This document shows, one piece after another, positions 1 through 10,274 of a stretch of DNA of 64,000 nt (positions are counted from its first letter, which is position 1; the number at the start of each line of letters is the position of its first letter). The notes beneath the pieces were generated by a model. The model was not told the origin of the DNA and searched no databases. It was given only the letters and a program-made list of their open reading frames with translations. This DNA is from Casuarius casuarius. Taxonomy: Eukaryota; Chordata; Aves; Casuariiformes; Casuariidae. The position numbers and the translations under genes were made by a program. The stretch covers positions 8,953,081 to 9,017,080 of the forward strand of contig PTFA01000011.1 of the NCBI GenBank assembly GCA_003342895.1, in the 5' to 3' direction.

Positions 1-490
1 ATATTATCTTTATATGATGCTTAAGGGAGTTTTTGTCTTCAGTCCTGATGCCTGAATTCAGACTGCCGTGTGTTGTAGCTGTCAACATAATCCAGGCAAG
101 GGCCCATAGACTAGACCGTGCCACAGGAGACTTCCATCTGGCCTGCCACCTTGCTGTCGGAGGAGGTGGGAATGGCTTGTTTGATGAGCACAGACTGCTT
201 CAATAGCTGATTGTCTCTCTGAATGCTGGGAATGGCCTGATGGTTTGGGCTCAAGCCATTACCGTGCCAGTGTGTGGGGAAAGAGGGGGAACTTTAGGTG
301 TGTTCCCTGAGAGGTCTGCGCCTTGGCACAAAAGCACAGGCTGCTGCCAAAGGTGTTGTGGTGAATCACAAAGCTGGGATCTAGTTAAAGCTGTAGAGTA
401 TAGACCTCTGTAAGGTTTATTTGTCCAGAGACACTGGTGCCACATGCCTGAAATAACTGGTACTCACTTCGTTCTTTACTGGCGTGGTGA

Positions 491-564
491 AATACTGGAA
501 ACCAAGTGTCAGATCCACAGCTGATGTAATACTGGAAACCAAGTGTCAGATCCCCAGCTGATGT
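491..564. repeat. 37-bp tandem duplication, two copies
   Basis: Two adjacent 37-base units (491-527 and 528-564) begin with AATACTGGAAACC and end with CAGCTGATGT. They differ at a single base (A in the first, C in the second, in the stretch AGATCC[A/C]CAG). Near-identity points to a recent local duplication. The second unit runs into a stretch that resembles an old interspersed repeat, so the duplication partly copied repeat sequence. Confidence 0.95.
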
Positions 565-600
565 AAATCTACATAGCTTCACTACAAATCAGACCCCAGC
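545..600. repeat. Possible old hairpin-type sauropsid repeat remnant
   Basis: The stretch CAGATCCCCAGCTGATGTAA followed by ATCTACATAGCTTCAC resembles one arm of a widespread old repeat. In turtle, crocodilian and bird genomes that repeat reads roughly AGATCCTCAGCTGGTGTAAA and then a TAGCTCCATTG core. Only one arm is recognisable here. The match is from memory of the family and was not aligned, and I cannot give a library name. Confidence 0.35.
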
Positions 601-610
601 TAAAGCTCTG

Positions 611-3600
611 ACCTCAAGTAATGGTAAGTGGGAAATCTTACCCAATGAATTTTTTTATTAGCAATTATTATAAATTAGTTTGATGGTGTTCCCTCGGAAC
701 ATTTCTGAATTGTTTTGTGATTACATCCAGTCGTGATTAACAATATCTTAAAATGAGTAAATGAAAAGACAGTGTATCATAGAATTCTTTCATCCACACT
801 GGTTTCTCAGTACACTATGGTCTTACCAAAAATACTGTAATGAAGATAAAAAGTGCAACAGCTTAGTCTTAAAATTGTAGGTCCTGTTAGTCAGTTTTGA
901 TATATACTTGATTTGGTCTTCAGCATTCAGATGTAGTAGAACCAGTCATCTTTTCATTGCTACTTTACATAAAAAAAATTATTCAGTGATTGGGAAGTCA
1001 ACATAATAGAAGAAAATAGTCATCAGAGTTCTTAATTGTGCTGTATGTCTCCAGGTTAATGCCTATAGACACCAAAAGTTGTGCTAGAGAAGTCCTTTAA
1101 TATTTGTGTGCTGAATTAATGTAATGGATGAAAAGTTTGATTTTTCTTATACTGTGTTCTGTGAAATCCTATATTAGGAACTATTAAATTTAACTTTACT
1201 CAGAGTAAAGTAGTATTTCAGTAGGAAAGTATGAAAAATATCTAAAAATCAGAACTATAATGCCTTGATACATGTTTTAGCATTAAATTTCAATTTATTT
1301 TCCAAGGAGTACTTGTTTTTAAGCATGAATGACAAAGTGGTTTTACATTAGGGTAATGCAAATATAAAATGTTATAATCTGTATTTGCAAAAATTGTATA
1401 GAACAAGGTTAGCTGCAACTGAAAATTAAACCTAAATAACATAATTTCCTTTAACTCCTGAAAATACATTTGGATTGTCTACCACCTTAGTTCCTGTGTT
1501 TCAGAAGCAACAATTTGTTAGAATAGCTACCTAGTTAATTTGTTGTTAAAGTAGATGCTTTACGCAAAGTGTTGCACATTTTCTACTTTAGTATCCCATA
1601 ACTTCCTTGAATAAGCTTAAGGAAGAAAGAATTTTCCTACAAAAAAACATAGGATCTGCCTAAAATAGCATGTATTCTGCAATATGCTTTTCTCAAAATC
1701 TAACCTTCAGCCTCTGTATTCCCAGCTACTGAGATGCTTTTGCTATCAGCCACAGAACCATCTATTAAAAGGGACAAATATTTTGTTGCTTAAGTGAAGC
1801 TTTCAAATTAATGAAAGTAGATTCTTGAAAGTGGAGAAAATTACATTGGTTTTGCTTATGCTAAAGGGTTGCAGATGAAAACTCTTTGTTTGCGAATGAA
1901 AATCCTAACACTTATGTGTAAGAGAAGTGTTATTTGTTTAGTGTGTGTGCATGAAGATACTGGTATCTGCAAATGCAGTTTTACATATGTATACACTTTT
2001 GTATTTGCTGAGATGAAGGTCGGGAGCTGAGAGTCTGTTCCAGAGTCTCAGCTGAAAGGTGAATATGTTTATTGGTGTTTGAAGTTTACAGATATAACCC
2101 ATGCATGAGTAACTGCCAGTGTTGCCATGGACATCATCCTCACTGGACATATCCTTGAGTATCTTTGTTTTGTATTGAACTAAATGAAAATTTCAGAATT
2201 AAGATGGCAAGGTGAATATTTAAAATGGATAATAACTGTGGACCTCAGTATGAACTGTTTACTCAGGTTTGACTTTTTACATTTTCTTCATTATATTATG
2301 ATGAGTTTTTCCTTGTCTATATAAATGCATTCTTCACAAAAGCCAGTGCAGTGTTATACTGTCTGTGACAGTGAAATGTGAATCGTGGATCTCAGAAACT
2401 GACAAAGATTTGAGATGACACCGTACAAATGAGGATCCCTTTCATGATATTGAGGATGGAAAAAAATTCCATGCTATTCAGAAAAAGGAAAAGGAATTGG
2501 TGAAACTAGAATCCAGTCTTTGTGAAACCCTTAAAGCAGGATGGCTTGCTGGAGAAGGGGAATAAAAGGTGTATAAGGAGAAAAGAAGTCAAGGAATTAA
2601 GGAATCCAGATCTCATTGAACGTAATAGCAAAAATCCTGTTCAATTGAACTGCCTTGGGAGTGAATTACCTCCTTATAAACTGGAAAACAATAGCCATCA
2701 CAATGCGATAAACACTAGAAGAAGAGTGAAATCCTCACTGCATGCTTGTTTTGCTCTATCTCCTTGTTAAATATACATTAAATGGGCTCATTTTCAGCTG
2801 CCAGAAGAGGAAAGTGAGGTTTTAATTCACCATGGCATTCAGCATCCTTGTCACATGAGATAATGAGGATGGAACCTACTCAGCTCTAGTCTCTCTATCT
2901 GGCATAAAGTGGAGCCAATCGCTTTTCAGATTTTTTGGAGCATGACAATCAAAGCCATGATGATAAAAATTGTGTTTATTGAATTTTTTTCAGGTCTAAG
3001 ATATTTTTAGCAAGACCAACCTTAGGAAATGTAGAATAAATCTACTTAGTATTGACTTTTCTTCTATGGCTTCCCATCAGTCTTAATGCGCAGGTACGGT
3101 TCAAAGTCAGCAGCAAGGGATAACAGCAAAGAGGCCCTTATGGGCTTTGATGCATAGAAGGAAGAAAGCAAAACAAAGCAAAAAAAAATCCAACTCTTTC
3201 AGCAAATGGTAACTAATGGGATATTCATAAAACATTTAAATAGCATGAAAATAATGGCCAAAACCTTTATATCTGCAATGTTAATTATAATTGAATCAAA
3301 AATTCCATTATATTCCTAAATCTGACAGTTGCAAAACAAATTGTAGTCTTGCTGAGTGTGTACAGAGCAATGCAGAGTTGCCTTTACCTACCAAATGCCT
3401 GAAAAAAATTGAGCTGAGAAGTAGGTGCCGTTACAATCACCTCAATAGTGTGCCAGGTCTGTACCCTGCTGATCACACACCTCACTAATAAGAATGAAAA
3501 TGGAAACAAAATATTTGTTTCTACAGCCATCATTGACAGATGCAAAGACAGATGCTGCAAAGGTGGCAGCATCAGATGGTTCAGACAGCCTAAAATTCAG

Positions 3601-4732
3601 ACACTGAAGCCACCGTAATGCTGAAGGCTTTAACTATTTCTCGGGTACCAGCACCTGAAACGATTTTGTATGACTTAATGCAAGATGATAATGGAGTCCA
3701 GTCATAAAGGAAACAGAATCTTAGACAGATGTGAACAATGCTGAGTGCCAAATGACTTTATGTATATATCTTCTCTGTTTCTTGAGCTGACCTCGGTTGT
3801 AGGGGTCCAGATGGGAGGCACATAGGTATCATTATGCTGCTGCTACTGTATGTTGAATGCTCCAAAAGGACTTTACCATCAGCAGCTTTATGTGCACAAA
3901 GCCTGAGTGAAATGAATGTCAAGATGAAGTGAGGAAGAAATTTGCCCTTCAGCCTAAAATTTTCTGCCCTTCTATGCTTGCAATATGACGTTCTTTTTAC
4001 TTGCATCTTACCTCTTTTCCTATAGAACCTGTTTCTTGGAGTGTAGAAGATGAAGATTGCCTAGTTTGTTAGAACCTTTTCTGTTTGTTGAGCACCTCCA
4101 CTCCTTTTTTAATGAATATTATTCAAATTATTCTTTTCAAACAAATTTTAATTTGTTCTCTAAAGCTCTGCACAGTATTAGGATACCAAAAAACACATCT
4201 GCACTGGGAACCTAATCCCTGAGAACTCCTTTTGGCTGATCAACAGAGGCAAGCAGTAAATCCAAAGCCCGCACTACTAAACACGCTATCCTGCCTATGT
4301 ATTAGGTAGCTGTTTTCACCGTTACAGCCTTTCATTTAGGCATCCTCATCACAGTCTTGTGAGATAATTTTTTTTTTCAACTATACAGAATACAAGCTAA
4401 AACTTACATTCTCAGAGTGATTCCAAAAATTTATCAAAACCACAAAGAGAGACTATTACAGTGGCAATGTTCAGTTTCCGAAGTCTTATAATGTTTTCCT
4501 TCATTCCACATTAATAAATAGGCCTATAAATATAGAGGGGGGTTCACAGTTCAATCTACTGACATTCTGGGAGTAGGAAGGATCTTTTTTTTTTTCTTTT
4601 GAACTTGTACAGCACCTCATACAGTTCTTTCTTACAAACACATCCACACGCTCTGCTCTGCTTCTGCTGACATATGTCCAATATGCTCCAAAGAAGAAGT
4701 TAGGTAGGGCAATAACATGAAACTAGATATAA
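611..4732. other. Unassigned AT-rich noncoding DNA
   Basis: No gene, RNA or repeat family is recognised in this stretch. It contains only short open frames (at most about 84 codons) with no familiar domain and no convincing splice-bounded exon. Several poly-A and poly-T runs of 8-9 bases occur, for example near 3180 and 4369. The 82-codon open frames near 2522-2770 and 3758-4006 were considered and not accepted as genes, because composition and length fit chance open frames. Confidence 0.6.
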
Positions 4733-4764
4733 GGGGTGGGGGGTGGGGGGGTAGGGGGGGGAGG
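4733..4764 (+). other. G-quadruplex candidate
   Basis: Four G runs of 4, 6, 7 and 8 bases (4733-4736, 4738-4743, 4745-4751, 4754-4761) are separated by loops of only 1, 1 and 2 bases, with a further GG following. This satisfies the standard G4 rule (four runs of at least three G, loops of 1-7) with unusually short loops, which are known to give stable parallel quadruplexes. It stands alone in AT-rich DNA. No promoter or gene start is visible next to it. Confidence 0.85.
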
Positions 4765-7184
4765 AGTGAAGTAGCTGTTGTTTCCAGAATATTGCTCTCA
4801 GAGCATGAAAGAAATCAGGATGTCCATCTGCCAAGTATTTGGTCCCCCTGGCATTGCTTTCTGATCTGTGAAGAGCTGATTGAATGCCCGAGTGTTTGGA
4901 AAGGAGTTCATCAGAGGTGTTACATGTCCTGGAACAAAGATGCAGGGTCGAAAAAAAGGTGGTTTTTTTGAAAAATGTGCTTTAAAAATAATTGGTTTTG
5001 CTGTCGCTGAAAGAAGACTGAGTAAATATTGTTGTGTTCCTAGTTTGCTGTGTATGAAAGCTTTAGAAAAACAAATGACTGGTGATATTTCCTATGGAAA
5101 TAATTGTCATTTTTGACCGTAATGGTAATCATTGTAAAACTTTCAAATGAGAAGCTTCAGCTACATTCATTTTTATAGAGCTGAGCTTAAGGCTGTGCCA
5201 ACAAGATACAAACCAGGATATTTATGAGTCAGGTTTTAAAATGTAGCAAAATGTCCTTGAAAGAATATTCTCACTAACTAAAATGACAAATTGAAGCTTA
5301 GCTGAGAATTTCCTGTTGTGAATAGGTGCTACAGACACTTAACTTTTGTGGCAGATACGCCGCAGAACCTTCTGAATCCCTGTGACAATTACAATTAAGA
5401 TACAGTGGGATTAACTTAATGTCTGTCAAGCACTCTGGATATGAACATTTCTATATAAGCCATAAGTAGTAGCACTACTTCTGTCACTTTTGCTTTGTGA
5501 TCGTAGGCAAGATGATTTCTCAATAGCTTTTGGAGAGCTTTTAGTTAGTTAGTTAACCAGACCACCGAAGTGTAATAAATCTATATTACAAAAAAGGAAA
5601 ACAAAAATTAGATTTTCTGTGGATCTTTTTTTTTTTCCTGCTCACTGCTCATAGGCTTGCTTTCTTGGGTGCATGCACACTGTCACTACATTTTGACTTC
5701 ATGCTTGCACTGTGGAAGTGTAGCTTCCGAGTGCCAGGAAAACACATATGTACTAAATTCAGTCCCTTTACTCTGCTTGCTGAGGGCAAGCTATGGAAGA
5801 TGTTAGTCCAGCTACTTAGGAGTGCTTTATTAATAAGTTATCAGTGATATATTTATTAAGTTCCTAACAGATGGAATGATTCAATAAATTCATCAAATTT
5901 TAAAGAAATTAATTCAAATGTGGCTGTAGATTTGTAGAAAGAATCAAAGTAAAACTGAGAGAAAAAAAGGATACTTTCCTTAAATATTTGCTAGTTGTAA
6001 TACTTCACCAATCAAAAACAAACAGTTCTTCACTGATGCTCATTATTGTTATGTTACCTATTTATGTTTGAGAAAAATGGTTAAAAAATCCAGAAATTCT
6101 GAAAGTAAGGTTGAAAAAGATTTCTATTAAGTGGCTAGGAATCTTGTACAACAGATCCAGGGAAGTTTTGTTTAACAACAATAGTCAGATTTGTGAAGAA
6201 TATCAAGAGGAAAACTCTTGATACTTTTTGAGACCTTGTAATTGATTGAATAGCAAAGCAAAGTAGCACTATCAATTTGCTTAACAACTGCTTGAAAATT
6301 TCAATTTTCTACTGACCTTAGATCATCCTGTAGTTGAATAAGTCATAGCAGGAATTCTCTTTTTTTTCTTAATCTCCATATATCAGAGATCTAAATTTCA
6401 AAGAATGTTGAATTCTCAGATAAGCTTGACTATTACAGCTGCCATCATGACATCTCGATTACGGCCTGTCAAATTTCAGGACAATGAAAAATGATGGAAA
6501 CATATGAAGATAGGCTTTTTCAAAAAAGGAATGTCTGAAGCCTTTTTTAGCTCAGTGACAGGATAAGTGAAACAGGAAAGCCACACCTGTGCGCTCGAGC
6601 CATCTGAGAGTCCAGGGCTCTGTGCCAAAGATGATTAAAAACAACGGCAGCAAAACCAGTAAGCAAGATGTTTACCTGTTCTACACTGGCATGAAGCTGG
6701 GCCCTGCTCTGTAGTCCAGCGGGTGCCTTGGAGACCAAGATGCAGCTGTTTTGCACTGCCCTCTGGAGAAGCCTGTCTTTTCCCATTAACAGCAACGCGA
6801 GCTTACTGGTCTGAGCTTGGTGCTTGCGGTTGAAACCAGTGCACGTGGCTCCCGTGCTTCCCTTCCCCACTACACACACACTGCCGCTCACTTGTCTGAT
6901 ATTGAATGTGCGCTGCACGCTAGTGCCCTGTCAATGGAGAAGTATCAAAGGTACAGCCCACTGCCTTTAGTAGATAGTGCAGATCCTTCTGCATCATGTT
7001 CAGTTAAGGATTTTTAATGTCTTCGATTAAAACATCCTCTGAAATATAAGCAGCATCTACCCTGTTGTTTGAGAAAGGATAGTTCTAGCAATAACTTCAA
7101 AAATTGTGTATGTGTAACAGTGTCTTCCTATTAATAGAGGGACTAATACTGAAGAGAAAAAAAGTGGCTTTACAACAAAGATAC
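4765..7184. other. Unassigned noncoding DNA
   Basis: No gene is recognised. The interval contains a weak MIR-like match at 5470-5525 (listed separately). A 123-codon minus-strand open frame at 6547-6918 overlaps a 66-codon plus-strand frame; neither has a recognisable domain. The stretch 6560-6960 is somewhat richer in GC than its surroundings, which explains fewer stop codons on both strands. Confidence 0.55.
5470..5525 (+). repeat. Possible MIR-like SINE fragment
   Basis: The order of blocks resembles the middle of a MIR CORE-SINE: CTTTGTGATCGTAGGCAAG corresponds to the family's TGTGTGACCTTGGGCAAG, and a short T/C-rich segment follows, as in the CTCAGTTTCC block. The match is short and degraded, with no recognisable 5' or 3' end. 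Confidence 0.3.
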
Positions 7185-7405
7185 CAGAATTGGAGCCAGC
7201 AGGGTTGTGTTGAATTCCTTGAGTGACCATGTGCTTCTTACCTGGTACTAGACTCTGAACACTGCTTCCAGCCTGTCTCCATCTGTCTTGTCAGTTTAGG
7301 TTGTCGGCTCCTCTGGACAAGGACTGCTTCTTACTATGTAGATATGCATAGTGCTACAGGAAGGCTGAGCCTAGCATTGCTGCTATAATGTAAATAATAC
7401 AATAT
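7185..7405 (+). repeat. MIR-like CORE-SINE
   Basis: The 5' half carries TTGAGTGACCATG (family TGTGTGACCTTG) and CCTGTCTCCATCTG (family CTCAGTTTCCCCATCTG). The 3' half is clearer: TTAGGTTGTCGGCTCCTCTG, then GGACTGCTTCTTACTATGTA, then an A/T-rich tail with TAATGTAAATAATAC. This order matches the sauropsid MIR 3' end (TTGTAAGCTCC, GGACTGTCTCTTACTATGT, AATAATAA). The tail abuts an old CR1/L3 fragment, so this SINE inserted next to or into it. The copy is diverged and ancient. Confidence 0.65.
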
Positions 7406-7417
7406 AATTAGTATTAA

Positions 7418-7880
7418 AATGTAAGGCTTAATGATATTCTGAGACTACCAGTGGGGCTCCTCAAGGATCAATTTTGGGAAAATTTTATTTAATATTTTCA
7501 TTAAAGTACTTGGCACAAAGGCAGGAGTCTGCTAATGAAATGCACCAATCACAAAAGTTGTGAGCAAGCATCAGTATGCAAGAGGCATGGGTGACCTTGA
7601 GGACTGGAGTAATAGAAATGGTATGAAATAAAATAATTCAGTATGCAAGGTCATGCTTTTAGGAATTAATAAGAATGCCTATTACGTGCTGGAAATTTGT
7701 CAATTGAAAACAACTATGTGGAAGAGAAAGGCATGAATGTGTCTGTTGATCCCAAGAAGTTTTATGAGCTCCCAGTGAGATGTTGCCAATAAAAACAGAA
7801 CAAATGCAAACCTGAAATATCTCATAGAAGTTATTTCCAGCACAGAGAGGGAAATATGGATGCCATTGTCTCAGCACTTG
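7418..7880 (+). repeat. Old CR1/L3-type LINE fragment, reverse transcriptase region
   Basis: Bases 7450-7479 translate to SGAPQGSILG, the conserved block just before the catalytic YADD segment in LINE reverse transcriptases (usual form SGVPQGSVLG). A shifted frame from 7593 reads DLEDWSNRNGMK, a stop, then CKVMLLGIN from 7644. This matches the family's DL..WS...M.FN..KCKVMHLG block. The catalytic YADD segment itself is deleted or degraded. Further on, VDPKKF-like and DVANKNRTNAN-like stretches match the region between the RT core and the C-terminus. Stops and at least one frameshift show it is dead. The divergence fits an ancient amniote CR1/L3 subfamily. Confidence 0.75.
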
Positions 7881-9712
7881 TAAAACCACAAATGTGACAA
7901 TTTGTTGAATTCTAGTTGTTCATGGAGCTGATGCTGTGGTGAAATTTATAGAAAATTAGAAGTATCTACTCTTTCTAATCAGTCATGCTCTTGGTAAACT
8001 ATATGATTGTGGTAAAGAGAGATTGTCATTCATATCACAGTGCAACTTTTTTATAGGTAAGTCATTTTACATAAATATGAGAGATCTGTCAGAACTCACA
8101 ATGCAGAGATTAAAAATTGGAAATGATTTTAAAGTTACCTCTAATACACTTCCCGTAACTCCTGTCTTTCTGACAGAGCTGGAGAGTCCAGGACCCAGCA
8201 TGAAGTAATGTGCAGCACACTGTATGTGCTGTTTGCCTGCTTTATACTTGATTAACAAGAACTATGGCAGATGTGGAAAAAGGGCTGTTTGTCACGATTA
8301 TACATGATAAATCCAGAACCATTCCTATTTGGTCCTGGAGTAATTGGCATAAAGTACCAGTGAAATCCTCGTCCTCAGTAACAACTCTTTTGACAGCTGA
8401 GCTTGTCAGGAAACTCCTGAGAGCGCAAGGCACGACTTTTCCCCTGGCAGTGGCTTCTGACCTCTGCTTCTGAAACAGCCTAAAATGATTGAGTAACTCA
8501 GTCGTTTTCAGAGCAAGGTGTTAAGGTTAATACTTAAGTCAGGATTTTCCATCCAAACCTCAATCTAAAGCTAGAGAGAGAAAACTGAACAGTTATCTTA
8601 GTGGTCTGGAGAAATGGCAAGGGAAGCAGAATACCAATAGTTTGAGATAGCCTACAGTGGTGAACTTGGTTTCACGGTTCAGACAATTAAATGGATAGAC
8701 AGCAACTAATGAACTTCATTCCTATAATAACTCATCTATGGGGGATGGATCCTAAGTTAAACATTTGACCCTAATGTGAATCTGAACTAGAGGCATCTTA
8801 ATATGTTTGGAAAGGTGATAACTGAAACCATCTGAATGTCCAAGATAGCTTAGAGAAAAAATGTGAGGAAGTGGAAATCAGCATTTGAGGAGAAGGGAGA
8901 AAGTGCATCCTCCAAAAGTAAAGCTGAAAAGGGGAAAAAAAAACACAGAGGGCCATGGTCCCAAAGACAGAAAGAGGACATCTCTATAAGATTATAGAAG
9001 AAGCTGGGGAGAATAAAATACCCTGTAACCAGAAAGTCAATTTTATGAGGTACAGAAGGGCAGGAGGGCCATAGGAGCAGTATTGACACGGCAGCCGAGA
9101 AGAAGTTTGAGTTACCGCAGGATCACAGAAACTAGGATGCTAATGAGGAGCAGATCATCTCCAGGCCCAAGGAAGGCTCGGCTGTGCCTGGAATAATCAT
9201 CTGACACCGCTGTAACAATAAGCAAGACTTAGCATGTTTATAGGCACTAACTGTCATACATGAACTCAAGAGCAGGGTGATAAAATAGTTAGTTTTATGT
9301 TAGTTTTCATGCATGTTATTTTTATGCAGTTAATTGAGGCAACTCAGCTCCTCCTGCAATTTTCTTAGCCCACAGCTTTGATTTATTTTATAGTGTATTA
9401 TTTATTGCTTTCATTCCTTTCTGTGTGTGTGCATGAGTGGTTCGGTGTCCTGAGCATGCACCTTTTCCACACAAGGCCCTAAGAGTGAAAGTAAAAAAAT
9501 AATTTTCAAATATGTCTAAATTATTTAGAAGGCTAAGATTTAGCCCTCGGAACACCCTTTGCTACATTCAAATAGATTGCAGCCCCTTCACATGATAGTT
9601 GTGTAGTTTTAAGTATCAGTGTAATTACAGAATTACAAGCCCCCCCAAATATTTCAATATAGTAGAGTTGCTATCTGGATAGCTGAATCACACACAGAAA
9701 GAGGAAGAACAT

Positions 9713-9791
9713 TTACAATAGTATATAATGGCTATATTGATATTAAAGTATCTTACAGTGACATGATACTTTAATGCCAATATAATTGTAA
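9713..9791. repeat. Long AT-rich inverted repeat (stem-loop)
   Basis: Arms 9733-9752 and 9765-9784 are complementary at 18 of 20 positions around a 12-base loop (TTACAGTGACAT). The pairing resumes further out: TTACAAT at 9713-9719 pairs with ATTGTAA at 9785-9791, with a 13-base bulge on the left arm only. Transcribed, this would fold as an imperfect hairpin of about 50-80 nt. It could be a remnant of a small palindromic transposon, a microRNA-like hairpin, or chance in AT-rich DNA. No terminal motif or target-site duplication was identified. Confidence 0.8.
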
Positions 9792-10254
9792 TTACAGTAG
9801 AGTTTATAGAACATTAAATCAACCACTCTAAACTGAATACCCATTCTGAGACAACAAATACTGATACTTTGCATTTAAGTGTTTTTGCAAATTGTATCTA
9901 GTACAAAAATATCTTAATGTATTTCTTTGCCTGTCATGATCCCTCCCATGGCTTTTGCCAGTGATGTTATACACTGGAGCATGAAATCTGTAACATGATT
10001 TTTAAGATGGAGTCCACCATATGAATACAGCTGTGCACCCCTCGCAGTAAACATTACCCCTCTGTACCCACCTACTGACGTTTCTTCTCATATATGGCTT
10101 AGATCATTAAAAGGGAGTTATCCCCCAAAGGCTCCAGAGCAGATTTTTGGGAAAAGTACCTCTCCTAGCAAGTCTTGGAGTGATTGCCTCTCAGCAACCT
10201 GAGGACATTGCCTGGTTTGGCAATCTGACCTTAAACTCTAACCTCTTGTTTTTG

Positions 10255-10274
10255 ATGATGATGATCATCATCAT
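10255..10274. repeat. Perfect 20-bp palindrome at a GAT/ATC junction
   Basis: ATGATGATGATCATCATCAT is its own reverse complement. A GAT trinucleotide run meets its complement ATC run at the centre, between 10264 and 10265. This looks like a simple-repeat inversion junction and not a protein-binding operator. Confidence 0.85.
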
